Shown here: positions 7,462-16,525 of the stretch, piece after piece
Numbering within the stretch: the stretch's first letter is position 1
How the letters are laid out: each line of letters starts with the position of its first letter
DNA from: Dinghuibacter silviterrae
GTDB lineage: Bacteria; Bacteroidota; Bacteroidia; Chitinophagales; Chitinophagaceae
Direction: 5' to 3'
Assembly (NCBI RefSeq): GCF_004366355.1
Contig: NZ_SODV01000001.1
Span: 1,674,001-1,738,000, forward strand
Length of the DNA: 64,000 bases
Position numbers and translations under genes: made by a program
Notes under the pieces: generated by a model
The model's database searches: none
Told to the model about the DNA's origin: nothing
Seen by the model: the letters and a program-made list of their open reading frames with translations, nothing else

Positions 7462-10400
7462 CTAATCTTTCAATCTAGCCAATTTTGAGGTATAATATCG
7501 GTGCGCCAGATCATACACCACCATCTCCTGAACACGGTTCTCGGACACGAAAAGACGGTTCATATGCATATGAATAAAGCTCCCGAGCAAATTCTGTAAC
7601 GGCACTTCCAGACGCCCATCCCTTTTAGCCGCTACCAAACGATCTGTTACATTGCCGAATTTCACCGAAAACTCTTCCGTGATATAATCATTCAGGCTCA
7701 GCATCTCAGAGATCTCTTTCGCATACACACGGTAATTTTTATCTGTCTCCCTCCGGACCGCCTTTTGGGGATCCAGCTCTTTTGCCATAAGATTGTATTT
7801 ATCAAGCGCGAATCCTTGTTTCTCCACCAGCTCCCACCCAAATGAACCAAGCATTGCATCTAGTACTTGAACGCCCCACATCCATCGAGGAACCACGTCG
7901 GTTTGCCTTCTTAAAAAGTTAAGCATTGAGTCACTACTAATCTGAAATATTTCCTCCGCCTCCTGGATAGTTCCAGCCCCATATCGCTCCAGCTCCCGGT
8001 TATAAGTATCCATCTGCGTCTTCCATATAAACCCTTCTTTTTCAAATGGTCTAAAATGGGAAGATACCACTTGAACCGCTTCACCCCAGCTTTCTGGTCT
8101 GGACAACAAAAACCTCACTCGCAAATGAAACTCGGGGTCCGCATATCTAATAAAAAACCATCTTTGCACCAGACCTTTAGCTCGAAGTTCTTCCCAAACT
8201 GGCCCCACCACTTTATCGAGCAACATGTCTGCGCTCCTTTCGCCACAATACAACTTATAATACATCCATTCGGATCCCACGGAAAAGCTTCGTTGAACTC
8301 CCTCGATGAAAATTTTCTTACCCGGCGCTGCGTCCGTCCCCCTATGTCTCACCAAGGACGCGACGAACTGCCCATTGTACGAGGTTCCATCAACCGCTCG
8401 AACCACTCCTTCGCCTGTTCGCAGGTATTCCGCTATTTTAAACGAAGGGTGTTTTCGTACCATCTTCAAGAAAATGCCAACTAAAAGTGGATTCTCCGCC
8501 TCAATCAGTAATTCGTTATCCCCGTCCAGCCATAGAAATGAGAGCGGGATCTTCCACTCTTCGCGCCATCGAGTCATTCTCTCCATTGTGTCGTCCTCTC
8601 CTTCAAGTAATGTCCGGTAATCTTTCGCTTTAAACTGCCAGGTCGCCCGAGACAAAACATGTCCTTTCCAGGTCACCCTGGGTAAGAAAACGAACCGTGA
8701 TGCCAGTGCTCCCCAGGAAAAACCAAGGGATCGTTGTGTTCCTTGTCCCTGAAGGTCACAAAGGAATCGGAAAACCGGGAGGGCGGTTTTGGCGTAGTTG
8801 TATGCATTTGTGAGCCTTGGCAATACCCGTTTCCCCAATTTACGGGATCGCAATACTACCTCCTCCCCGCTAACTGATATATATAGATCATCCAGGGGAA
8901 GAATTCCCTCCTCTTGAACGACTGGTTGCCCCAAGTATGGAATCTCATAATCCCTAAGAGTAGGATGCTGCTGAATATTCCCAGTACGGTCTTCAGGTAG
9001 ATGCACGATCTCTGCCAACACCGATGTTGACCCAATTGCCGCGACTTCAGCGCTCGTAATTTCTTCAGACAGTTGATTAATGGAGTCATCACCTTGGCAA
9101 AATCTCGCCAGTAGGTTCGCGGCGCTGGATCCGCCGGCTCCCTCCACCCACAACAGTCCGTCAATTCCGTCTAACACCTGAAATGTCACAGAAAGTGATA
9201 ATGGCAGTGCAGCTCCCACATCTGGCAACCTTTCCACTGTTGTTTCATCTAAGATCACACTATATGCGTGGTGTTGTTGTGCCTCTAGTAAGGTTGAAAA
9301 TAGGAACTCCTCCACTTGACCCCAACCAAGATCTGGCCTCCTTTTTTCAGGGGCCTCTAAATGTAATTCCGGCCAAGCACCTTTGCTTTCGATCCCGGGG
9401 TAACCGATCCCCGCGTCTGGGTCTAGAACTGCTGAAAGAGGCATCTCCCTGTCTTCATATCGCGTCCTGTACCTACGGGCGAACTCCAACAGGCCTCCCC
9501 CTACCGATGGCAAACTCAACTTGTTCAGAACTTTCAATACATCAACGAGTTGGGCTTTCAAACGACTATCCAGACAATTATCACCCTCAAAGAATAAATC
9601 CACTTGAAAGAGTCGACCTTCATCATGTGCCAAGCCGAAGCCCTCGAAAAGGCCACTCAGTTCCAAGGAGCGGTCATTGTCTGCTATGTCCGGTGTGTCA
9701 ATGGCTGCCAATCCTGGCTTAAGCTCCTTGAGCCGGCGTCCAATGGCAGAAGTGCCGCAGCCAGCCTTTTCTATCGATGTTATCAGGTGTTCAAAGTAGC
9801 CTTCTCCGGTTACGGTTGGCTCCAACTCATCCACAAACACTCTCTCTTCCAACAACCTTTCCACATACGATACTGCGTCCTCTTCTTCTGCCCCGAACGA
9901 CACCAGGGTGGATACGAGATCTCGAAACCCAACGTCGCCTTTGGCTTGGACCATCAATGAATCGAGGTATTCAGTCCGTTCCACTGCATGCAGTTGGTAT
10001 GTTCGGTCCCCATTCCGATCATATACATGCTTCATTAGGCGAATCTCTTCCCCCAACACATAGGCGCTGCTGTTTACATGGAACCGAAGATGATCGCGCA
10101 ATTCCGCTGCGGCCGTTCGGCCAAATTTGTACAAAAAGGACATGTCGGGGCGCGTTTTTCGCGTTGTTCCATTTAATGTGATGGACGTCTCACCTTGTCC
10201 CCATCCAATATAGGCACAACCAGAAAAAAGCCCAAAGGGAGTGCATCGGTGATTCATCCTTGAAACGTATTTGCAGAGAGTAGTCAGCATTTTATCGTTT
10301 CGCCCGCCATCCAACCATTTCAGCATCTCCCGGTAAAGAGCGGGCGAAGCTGCATATACAGCCTCCTTGAACCAGGCCTTGGTAGCCAAGGCCCTTATGG

Positions 10401-10512
10401 TAGCCTCGTCCAGTCGTTGCCAGCCTGGTATCCTGGGTGCTCGCACAACCAGGCCACTCGTAAATTTATAATCCGCTAACATAGTAAGAAAGCTTCTCCC
10501 CATGGCGTCCAA
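7462..10512 (-). CDS. lanB: Class I lanthipeptide dehydratase LanB, full length
   Basis: This 1016-residue protein has the layout of a full-length LanB. The N-terminal glutamylation domain runs to about residue 700 (start region SFLTMLADYKFTSGLVVRAP, CTPFGLFSGCAYIGWGQ). The C-terminal elimination (SpaB_C) domain starts near 735 (FSVGSEWMYYKLYCGERSAD; WFFIRYADPEFHLRVRF). LanB enzymes use glutamyl-tRNA to activate Ser/Thr of the precursor and eliminate glutamate to form Dha/Dhb. The gene overlaps the lanC stop by 37 bases, or 28 if the ATG at 10503 is used. It is last in an operon that includes two precursors, a protease, two regulators and LanC. Confidence 0.95.
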   Translation of the reverse strand: MDAMGRSFLTMLADYKFTSGLVVRAPRIPGWQRLDEATIRALATKAWFKEAVYAASPALYREMLKWLDGGRNDKMLTTLCKYVSRMNHRCTPFGLFSGCAYIGWGQGETSITLNGTTRKTRPDMSFLYKFGRTAAAELRDHLRFHVNSSAYVLGEEIRLMKHVYDRNGDRTYQLHAVERTEYLDSLMVQAKGDVGFRDLVSTLVSFGAEEEDAVSYVERLLEERVFVDELEPTVTGEGYFEHLITSIEKAGCGTSAIGRRLKELKPGLAAIDTPDIADNDRSLELSGLFEGFGLAHDEGRLFQVDLFFEGDNCLDSRLKAQLVDVLKVLNKLSLPSVGGGLLEFARRYRTRYEDREMPLSAVLDPDAGIGYPGIESKGAWPELHLEAPEKRRPDLGWGQVEEFLFSTLLEAQQHHAYSVILDETTVERLPDVGAALPLSLSVTFQVLDGIDGLLWVEGAGGSSAANLLARFCQGDDSINQLSEEITSAEVAAIGSTSVLAEIVHLPEDRTGNIQQHPTLRDYEIPYLGQPVVQEEGILPLDDLYISVSGEEVVLRSRKLGKRVLPRLTNAYNYAKTALPVFRFLCDLQGQGTQRSLGFSWGALASRFVFLPRVTWKGHVLSRATWQFKAKDYRTLLEGEDDTMERMTRWREEWKIPLSFLWLDGDNELLIEAENPLLVGIFLKMVRKHPSFKIAEYLRTGEGVVRAVDGTSYNGQFVASLVRHRGTDAAPGKKIFIEGVQRSFSVGSEWMYYKLYCGERSADMLLDKVVGPVWEELRAKGLVQRWFFIRYADPEFHLRVRFLLSRPESWGEAVQVVSSHFRPFEKEGFIWKTQMDTYNRELERYGAGTIQEAEEIFQISSDSMLNFLRRQTDVVPRWMWGVQVLDAMLGSFGWELVEKQGFALDKYNLMAKELDPQKAVRRETDKNYRVYAKEISEMLSLNDYITEEFSVKFGNVTDRLVAAKRDGRLEVPLQNLLGSFIHMHMNRLFVSENRVQEMVVYDLAHRYYTSKLARLKD

Positions 10513-11660
10513 ACCCCCAGGTTGACAGACATCAATATCAATCCGATCCCAGGCCAGCCTGTTAGCAGGCTGCCCTCATGGCCAGCATACCGGCTCGCCT
10601 TGGCGTCTTCCCTGGCCATGGTCAAGGTACGAATCGCCCAAAAGTCAAATGCCTCTTTGTAGTCTTCTTTGCCAGTAATCCGATGCAATGCCCGATACAT
10701 ATGCGTAACCCCCGCCGCACCATGGCAATAGTGTGCATCTGCTATTAATGTCTCTTCATGGGTTCTTCGCGTTATAGTAGCAAGACCTACGTGTTCGGCG
10801 ACTTCAATCCATTCCCGGACGCCAAAGCGGGTTCCTGCCCGATATAAAAGCCAGGCTACATTCATATCGCCGTAACACCAAGCCAGACGATTGCCGACGA
10901 AAGTCTCGCCAGAGTTTTCCATAGTGAAAAATGGGAATATGGATGCTTTTTCAGCTTGTACGTGCCCCGCACTAGATAGGAGAAAGGATATTCCCTTCCG
11001 TATCGTATCGCTCACATTCCATTTGTCCCCATGCTTTTCCAGGACATTCAACAGCACCAGTAATATCCCGCATTGACCATGAGCTAGGCTCATATTCATG
11101 CAATTCAGCCCCTCCTTTAGCACACTATTCCTCCACCACGTCCCTTTCCAACTTTCCACCCCATCCTTTATCAATTGTTGTATCAAATATTCCAAAATGC
11201 GTTCCGTTAAGTCTGAAGCGGGAAGACTTGCGTAGTAATGAAGAATTCCAACCGCCCCATGTAAGAAATCGACATTATTCGATTTCATCATTTCCAAAGC
11301 CCCTTCCACCAAGAAATCGTCGAACGTCGGCGGCAAGTCTGCCAACTCAATTTCAGCAGGAAGGCCCTCTCTTTTGATGTATTCAAAAACATACCCCAAC
11401 CCAGCCAGCCCAGAAGAAAATGATGGATTTGTAAGCGTGGAGTTTCCTTCCTCCAGACGATCAAGAATTTCTCTAAGGCAGGCTACAGTCGCCCGCCACC
11501 AATTCTCCGCCCTTGTTATCTTAAAGGCATTATAATAGTAAAACGCTAAGCCAAGCCGCCCGCTCAGCAAACCATCGTCCTTTGCCGGCGAATCGTCAAT
11601 GATGTTTTGAATCAAATCGAAGTCGTCAGCGGTTACGGGAAACTTCGGAGATAGCGTCAT
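10476..11660 (-). CDS. lanC: Lanthipeptide cyclase LanC
   Basis: This 394-residue protein has the LanC alpha/alpha toroid. The zinc ligands are visible as a Cys in LAWCYGDMN (about residue 257) and Cys-His in HYCHGAAG (about 310). Other family repeats are LSGRLGLAFYYYN, FSSGLAGLGYVFEY, FLHGAVGILHYY and SLAHGQCGILLVL. LanC catalyses addition of Cys thiols to dehydrated residues to form lanthionine rings. It starts 6 bases after the response regulator stop and overlaps lanB, so it is tightly co-translated with them. Confidence 0.94.
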   Translation of the reverse strand: MTLSPKFPVTADDFDLIQNIIDDSPAKDDGLLSGRLGLAFYYYNAFKITRAENWWRATVACLREILDRLEEGNSTLTNPSFSSGLAGLGYVFEYIKREGLPAEIELADLPPTFDDFLVEGALEMMKSNNVDFLHGAVGILHYYASLPASDLTERILEYLIQQLIKDGVESWKGTWWRNSVLKEGLNCMNMSLAHGQCGILLVLLNVLEKHGDKWNVSDTIRKGISFLLSSAGHVQAEKASIFPFFTMENSGETFVGNRLAWCYGDMNVAWLLYRAGTRFGVREWIEVAEHVGLATITRRTHEETLIADAHYCHGAAGVTHMYRALHRITGKEDYKEAFDFWAIRTLTMAREDAKASRYAGHEGSLLTGWPGIGLILMSVNLGVWTPWGEAFLLC

Positions 11661-11666
11661 TGTGAT

Positions 11667-12395
11667 TTATAACAATTTACTCTTGATTCTGTTCAGAAAG
11701 GCCTCCTTGTAGGTTACTCCGAAGGGTATCCTTGTGCCTGATCCCCTTAATACGACTTCGCCCGCATCAACCAGGTCAATTTCGTCCAAGGCAACGATAT
11801 AAGATTTGTGAATCCGCATAAACTTTGCCGAAGGCAATATCTTTTCCAATTCCGATAGACTATGTAGTGTCAATGTTTTCCCGCCACTCCAATGGAAGGC
11901 AATATAATTTTTCATGCCCTCTACATATTTTATATCTTTAAAGTATATTTTTATCAACCTCCCTTTCTGTTCCGTTTTCACAAAAACATGATCCTCTTCC
12001 ACAAATAAGGACTCTCCCTTGGGATGATTCTCGGCAGTATGCATCTTTAGCGCCTTTGTCGCCGCCTTCATGAAACGCTGCAAGGAAATGGGCTTGAGCA
12101 GGTAATCTACAATGTTGAGATCGTAGCCATCCAGTGCATAGTCGGGGTATGCCGTGGTTAATATCACCAGTGTGTTCAGCGGCATTGCCTTGATTAGCTC
12201 TAGTCCCGTTATGTCGGGCATATGAATATCCAGGAAGACCAAATCGATGTTCTGGGACGTAAGGATATGCAGTGCTTCAATAGGACTTGTCGTTGACCCT
12301 GCCAAGGATAAAAAAGGGGTCTTTTCCAGGTATATTTTCAAGATTTCGATCGCTGCTTGCTCATCGTCCACCAAAAGACAACGTATCATAGTCAC
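11667..12395 (-). CDS. LytTR-family response regulator
   Basis: This 242-residue protein has a receiver domain at about 1-120, with acidic DDE near the start, the phospho-acceptor Asp in VFLDIHMPD (about 56) and a conserved Lys in LLKP. A LytTR DNA-binding domain follows at about 140-240 (VKTEQKGRLIKIYFKDIKYV, MRIHKSYIVAL). The gene overlaps the histidine kinase stop by 4 bases. Position inside the lanthipeptide operon suggests it controls production of the peptides, possibly autoinducing; this is inference. Confidence 0.93.
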   Translation of the reverse strand: MTMIRCLLVDDEQAAIEILKIYLEKTPFLSLAGSTTSPIEALHILTSQNIDLVFLDIHMPDITGLELIKAMPLNTLVILTTAYPDYALDGYDLNIVDYLLKPISLQRFMKAATKALKMHTAENHPKGESLFVEEDHVFVKTEQKGRLIKIYFKDIKYVEGMKNYIAFHWSGGKTLTLHSLSELEKILPSAKFMRIHKSYIVALDEIDLVDAGEVVLRGSGTRIPFGVTYKEAFLNRIKSKLL

Positions 12396-13465
12396 AGTCT
12401 TATTTCCAAAAGAGTAGAATAATCCTCATCAGTCTCCAATACCTCAAGAACAAACCTGTCTCGGTACCATTGTTCCAGTCTTTTTTTCAAATTAGCAATT
12501 CCGACGCCGGAGGAAAATTCCGCTGCTGTCTTGGATTTTTGATTCCTTGTATAAAACCGAACCTGCCCATTTATATCGTCATAATCCAGTGAAATCACAA
12601 CCGGATGTTCCTCATTCAACAGATCTCCATGCTTAAATGCATTCTCAACGATCGTTACGAATATAAAGGGTATCACCTTTGCCCCGTAATAGTCCCCGTT
12701 GCATTCGAAGCGTACTTGTAGTTGCCTACCGAACCTGAATTGATTGATTTTAATTAAGTTCTTTAGGTGCTCAACTTCGCCCTCCAGGCTAATCAAGCCC
12801 GATCCATTTCCTTCCCTAAATGCGTAATGCATGATTTCCGACAAAGTCAAGATCCCCTCCGACAACTCGTCAGATACTGTTAGTGCCTTATAATAAAGGA
12901 AATTCAGGACATTATACAGAAAATGTGGATTGATCTGGGCCCTGAGATAGGCCTGTTCAGCGATCAACTTTTCCTTTTCCAATTCCGCCTTTTTTTGGGC
13001 TTCTAAAGATTGTTTTCGTTCCAACTCATTGATTGACTTTTGCTTTTCTATCGATTCCTGGGCATACCAGTATCCGAAGCCAAACAAAGTGTATTGGAAC
13101 CACCACCATGACATAATAGCTGAGGAATGCCAGAAATCATAAACCGTAACCTTTGGGTATCCGCTTAGTGGTAGTATATACCAATAAATCAAACGATGTA
13201 ATGCTACAATGAACGCAAAAAGTAAAACTTCCGCCGATACGAGTGCTGGAATTCTCCGGACAGAATAGAACCGAGGCAGGATTACAAAAATGTTCGCGTA
13301 AAATACGAGCGCTGCTAGGCTGTACTTTGCGATATATTCAGAAAGAAATAAATAACGGGATAAAGCCTGTATGCGAGACAATACATAATTGAAGACCGTG
13401 TAAAGGACCCAGAACATTATGTGCCATCCCGCACGTCGTAGCTGTCGATTAGTTGGTCTTTTCAC
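12392..13465 (-). CDS. Sensor histidine kinase, LytS/YehU type
   Basis: This 357-residue protein has four predicted membrane helices in the first 130 residues, a coiled coil rich in Glu/Lys (SIEKQKSINELERKQ) and a His_kinase domain with QINPHFLYNVLNFL near residue 180. An ATPase domain follows, with the N box VENAFKHG and the GVGIANLKKRLE motif. No extracellular ligand domain is present, so the membrane helices themselves probably sense. It overlaps both the S41 protease gene and the response regulator gene, giving a protease-kinase-regulator order within the lanthipeptide operon. Confidence 0.93.
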   Translation of the reverse strand: MKRPTNRQLRRAGWHIMFWVLYTVFNYVLSRIQALSRYLFLSEYIAKYSLAALVFYANIFVILPRFYSVRRIPALVSAEVLLFAFIVALHRLIYWYILPLSGYPKVTVYDFWHSSAIMSWWWFQYTLFGFGYWYAQESIEKQKSINELERKQSLEAQKKAELEKEKLIAEQAYLRAQINPHFLYNVLNFLYYKALTVSDELSEGILTLSEIMHYAFREGNGSGLISLEGEVEHLKNLIKINQFRFGRQLQVRFECNGDYYGAKVIPFIFVTIVENAFKHGDLLNEEHPVVISLDYDDINGQVRFYTRNQKSKTAAEFSSGVGIANLKKRLEQWYRDRFVLEVLETDEDYSTLLEIRL

Positions 13466-14894
13466 GGCCCAAATATTTTACCGCGTAAGCCACCCAATCA
13501 GGTATCGTCTCGTCCAAGGGGACGTCCGGCTGAATCCCAATATTATCAATGGGTGGATATACTTTTAGTCCCCTTTTGCCAGCGGGACATAAGTAGTACA
13601 TATAGGGACAGGGCATGGACCTGGTATCCACTACCTCCGAATAATCATATCCGCCATGGGTGTGTGAACCGAATATTGTCACCTTTTTGCTATAGTGGCA
13701 ATTTATCAAGAAGCCTTCGGTCGCGCTCGCGCAACCATAGTCCACGAGCACACCGATTTTTCTGGGGAACTCCAAAATAGAGTCAAGCGTAATCGTGATT
13801 CCTTTTCTTACTCGAACCATTTTTCCGGGTTCAGCCTTCATACTATCTATGAATTCCTGCACAGCCTTACTTTTCGCATTGGAAAGCAAAGGGTTATTTT
13901 TCCATTTTTCATAGATTGCGATATTTCCAGGCGAAGATCGTAGATATACCTCATCGTAGGGAATAGGTCCGGTATATATTAACGGGAAAAGCGAAAAAAA
14001 ACAGTCACTCACCCCACCTCCATTCTCTCTAAGGTCGATGATCAAGTTTCTTGTACGCTCGATGATGCTGAGGTTTGCTTTTATGATGCTGTCCGTGGTT
14101 TTAACGTATTCCTGGTCAAAACTCTTTATAGTTAATACACAGGCATCTTTTGACAAGACCTTGAACGATACGACCTCGCTACCAAATCCGTCAGGATTCA
14201 CCGGTTCCTTTGAAACGGGAAAAGTCTTCAACCATGTTCCATATCCATCGATAACTAGACTGTTTGATCTCACTATCGTCGTAGGTGTAAGGGGTGTATG
14301 GTCGCGGCCATAAAATGTTACAGTGTATTTTCCTCCCGGATGAGTGGAAAACCGCATTTTTAATTGACCGGGGAACCAGCAAATGCTGTCTGCTTTTAGC
14401 ACTATACCCAAATAATCACCGGGTATTGCCGGATCCTTGAGCATGGCAATCTCATAGGAGCTACCTTGCCGCCAAATTCCCTCCAAAGGATCGCCTTTTC
14501 CCTGCACCCATCGTTCCTTTAATTCGCTAAGTTGGATAGGTATTCGGGGCTCATCCTTGAACACGTCACGAAGACTATCGAGATAACCATTCGCGTTTCT
14601 CACGAACAAGTTCAGATGGGGCTCACGAAAGAAGGCGAGATATCTTTTTAGCAGCTTATAACAAGAAGATGAACCGGCTAAAGTAGCTTCCTCATGAAGA
14701 CTATCCTTTAGCCGGTTGTACCTATCAATTGTTGCTGAATTGACTTTGTCGTTAAAGCCCGCATAGTCCTCTTCTACACTCTTTTCCAGGAAGGAAAGGT
14801 TTGTCACGCAATTGCAATTCTGTGCGGTGGCCGGTCGAGTGTAATGAACCGTGAATGCCAATAGTAAAAATAATTTACAGGGAAGGGATCTCAT
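13449..14894 (-). CDS. S41 family (C-terminal processing) peptidase
   Basis: This 481-residue protein has a signal peptide ending near ATAQ. The C-terminal half carries the S41 catalytic core: LIIDLRENGGGVSD near 290 and the nucleophile in YGCASATEGF near 386. A classic PDZ domain is not obvious. It is the first gene after the precursors and overlaps the kinase by 17 bases. Exported proteases in lanthipeptide operons often remove leaders, so this enzyme may trim leaders or degrade products in the periplasm; that role is inferred. Leader removal by S41 enzymes in class I systems is not something I can confirm. Confidence 0.88.
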   Translation of the reverse strand: MRSLPCKLFLLLAFTVHYTRPATAQNCNCVTNLSFLEKSVEEDYAGFNDKVNSATIDRYNRLKDSLHEEATLAGSSSCYKLLKRYLAFFREPHLNLFVRNANGYLDSLRDVFKDEPRIPIQLSELKERWVQGKGDPLEGIWRQGSSYEIAMLKDPAIPGDYLGIVLKADSICWFPGQLKMRFSTHPGGKYTVTFYGRDHTPLTPTTIVRSNSLVIDGYGTWLKTFPVSKEPVNPDGFGSEVVSFKVLSKDACVLTIKSFDQEYVKTTDSIIKANLSIIERTRNLIIDLRENGGGVSDCFFSLFPLIYTGPIPYDEVYLRSSPGNIAIYEKWKNNPLLSNAKSKAVQEFIDSMKAEPGKMVRVRKGITITLDSILEFPRKIGVLVDYGCASATEGFLINCHYSKKVTIFGSHTHGGYDYSEVVDTRSMPCPYMYYLCPAGKRGLKVYPPIDNIGIQPDVPLDETIPDWVAYAVKYLGREKTN

Positions 14895-14917
14895 GTCGTG
14901 CTTTACTATTTACTCGT

Positions 14918-15130
14918 CTAACAGTTAATCGTCAAGCATCCTGTTTCAATTGGCGTTGTTATGCATGCATCGCAACTGTCATAGGTGGCGCAGGCAGTGT
15001 CGTTCGGGTCCTGGGTGGCCTTTTCAGGTGTTACCCCGCCCCAAACTTTCTTTAGCTGCTTGTTGGATAGAGTAACAATTGTCTTGCTTTTTAGCTCCAG
15101 CTTGAGCTTTGGTTGGGTTTCGTTGATCAT
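14918..15130 (-). CDS. Class I lanthipeptide precursor LanA1
   Basis: The precursor is about 70 residues, starting MINETQPK. The leader carries KLKLELKSKTIVTLSNKQL and ends in KKVWGG, the Bacteroidota class I leader style. The core after GG has 38 residues with five Cys and several Ser/Thr upstream of them (ACATYDSCDACITT, then TGCLTINC). A frame also opens 7 codons earlier at 15151, but the ATG at 15130 gives the usual leader length. It is the second gene of the operon, 24 bases ahead of the S41 protease. Confidence 0.88.
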   Translation of the reverse strand: MINETQPKLKLELKSKTIVTLSNKQLKKVWGGVTPEKATQDPNDTACATYDSCDACITTPIETGCLTINC

Positions 15131-15283
15131 TTTGCAGAATTTATATACCAAACCTAAATATTATGTCGCCGGAAATGCAAAAAAATACACCAATTTCATT
15201 TTGCTAGGTACCAATTCAATCCAACGAGTCTATTCGTTTTTTGATATAGGTCAAATCTTAAATGGTCCCATTCAAAAGTCAGA

Positions 15284-15481
15284 CTAGCAAATCGCCGTTT
15301 CTGTTGGACAAGGGTCAGTGCAGGTACAGGTTACACAGGTCAAAACGGACGCGCAATTTGTTTCATTTTGTGTTTCTTGCGGTGTTTCCCCTCCACCACT
15401 CATTCGTTGCCTGTTGGAAAGTGTGATGATTATTTTGCTTTTCAATTCCAATGAGGTTTTTTCCGAAGTGTACTGGCTCAT
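15284..15481 (-). CDS. Class I lanthipeptide precursor LanA2
   Basis: This 65-residue precursor has the leader LELKSKIIITLSNRQ, closely matching LanA1, then RMSGGG and a core of about 35 residues rich in Thr and Cys (TNCASVLTCVTCTCTDPC ending in AIC, six Cys). It is the first gene of the operon. The core differs strongly from LanA1 while the leader is conserved, which suits processing by the same LanB and LanC. Possibly a two-peptide system. Confidence 0.88.
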   Translation of the reverse strand: MSQYTSEKTSLELKSKIIITLSNRQRMSGGGETPQETQNETNCASVLTCVTCTCTDPCPTETAIC

Positions 15482-15544
15482 AAGATTAAAATATTTACTT
15501 ATAATTCCTCGTCTTTTAAATATATGAACTATTCAGGTTCAGGG

Positions 15545-15552
15545 CAAAAATA
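15545..15552 (-). promoter_or_regulatory. Candidate -7 promoter box for the lanthipeptide operon
   Basis: Read on the minus strand this is TATTTTTG, matching the Bacteroidota -7 consensus TAnnTTTG. It lies about 64 bases before the LanA2 start. No -33 TTTG at the standard spacing was found, so an activator (the LytTR regulator?) may be needed. Confidence 0.35.
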
Positions 15553-15651
15553 TTTTGATCCCTATCAAACGTCATTTGGGATAATAAATACCTCATCATA
15601 GGTTGCATGCCCTACATTAGCATTGCTAACACTAAAACCACAAAAAAATCT

Positions 15652-15921
15652 ATGATAGCAAGAAAGAGAAATCTGCTCGTAATCGGTCTGGTATTGGTTG
15701 CATGCGTGGCCTTCAATATCTTCGCCATTCGCACTGATTTTAGGTCGATTTATATCAATCAAGCAGCTGCCGAGGTCCCAGCCTGCCACAGCGAAACGGT
15801 TTCTTGCTCTCTTCCCGACGGCACAAGCAGTACCTACACAGTTTGCAATACGACTGCGAACACCTCAACTCAATGTACTTGCGGTTCGACCACCCCCTGC
15901 ACCAAGCCAGGAAATTCCTAA
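15652..15921 (+). CDS. NVEALA-like secreted cysteine-rich peptide 1
   Basis: About 89 residues, starting MIARKRNLL. A positively charged start and hydrophobic helix (LLVIGLVLVACVAFNIFA) lead to QAAAEVPAC, a signal-peptidase-I type site (A-x-A then E-x-x-C). The mature part has six Cys with spacing C-x6-C-x12-C-x9-C-x-C-x5-C. It resembles NVEALA family proteins of Bacteroidota, which have no known function. A frame opens at 15607, but the ATG at 15652 gives a start like those of its two paralogues. First gene of a plus-strand operon divergent from the lanthipeptide operon. Confidence 0.8.
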   Translation: MIARKRNLLVIGLVLVACVAFNIFAIRTDFRSIYINQAAAEVPACHSETVSCSLPDGTSSTYTVCNTTANTSTQCTCGSTTPCTKPGNS

Positions 15922-15940
15922 GGAACCAAATCCCCTTAAT

Positions 15941-16222
15941 ATGGAAAAAAAATCGCCGAAGAAAATCCTCGCAATTATTGGCGGGGTAAGCCTGATCGCA
16001 ATCCTGTCTGTTAATGTGTTTGCTTCTGTAAGTGGCCCCCATGGCCCAAGGCTGCATAAAGCCTTGGCCGAAGCTGGTGACTGCCTGGAGGAAAACGTGG
16101 GCTGCACCATGCCCGACGGGTCTGCGGGTAATAAAAACGTCTGCATCACGACCGGCAACACAACAACAAAATGTGTCTGCGGTACTGCGCAAGACTGTCA
16201 AAAGAACACAGGTAACCAATAA
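15941..16222 (+). CDS. NVEALA-like secreted cysteine-rich peptide 2
   Basis: This 93-residue protein starts MEKKSPKK, has a hydrophobic helix (ILAIIGGVSLIAILSV) and the cleavage-like site KALAEAGDC. The mature part shares GCTMPDGSAG and VCITTG with peptide 3 and has the identical six-Cys spacing (6-12-9-1-5). It begins 19 bases after peptide 1 and ends 9 bases before peptide 3. Such tandem copies with conserved Cys but changing other residues suggest folded disulfide-bonded peptides acting outside the inner membrane. Confidence 0.82.
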   Translation: MEKKSPKKILAIIGGVSLIAILSVNVFASVSGPHGPRLHKALAEAGDCLEENVGCTMPDGSAGNKNVCITTGNTTTKCVCGTAQDCQKNTGNQ

Positions 16223-16231
16223 ACTTTACGT

Positions 16232-16513
16232 ATGAAAAGAAGATTCCTTAAGGTTTTTCAAGTCGGCGTGGCCACCCTGGCTATCGCTTCACTTCTGTTT
16301 GTGAACATAACGGTCTCAACCAACACTACACTCCAGATCAGTGTCAACAAGGCTCATGCGGAAGCTATGAACTGCTATGGAGAGGTCGTTGGCTGCACCA
16401 TGCCCGATGGGTCAGCGGGTACCAAGTCAGTCTGCATCACAACCGGTACATCCACTGTCAAGTGTGTTTGCGGATCCGCTAATGATTGTTCCAAGTCAAG
16501 CGGTGGCTCTTAA
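16232..16513 (+). CDS. NVEALA-like secreted cysteine-rich peptide 3
   Basis: This 93-residue protein has the signal MKRRFLKVFQVGVATLAIASLLFV, given here as start MKRRFLK and helix VATLAIASLLFV. The site KAHAEAMNC matches the pattern in the other two peptides. The mature part carries VGCTMPDGSAGTKSVC and KCVCGSANDC with the same Cys spacing. It is the last peptide before a strong hairpin (16526-16568) and the beta-propeller lipoprotein gene. Its tail is short and Ser/Gly-rich (SKSSGGS). Confidence 0.82.
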   Translation: MKRRFLKVFQVGVATLAIASLLFVNITVSTNTTLQISVNKAHAEAMNCYGEVVGCTMPDGSAGTKSVCITTGTSTVKCVCGSANDCSKSSGGS

Positions 16514-16525
16514 ACCTAGTTTTTC

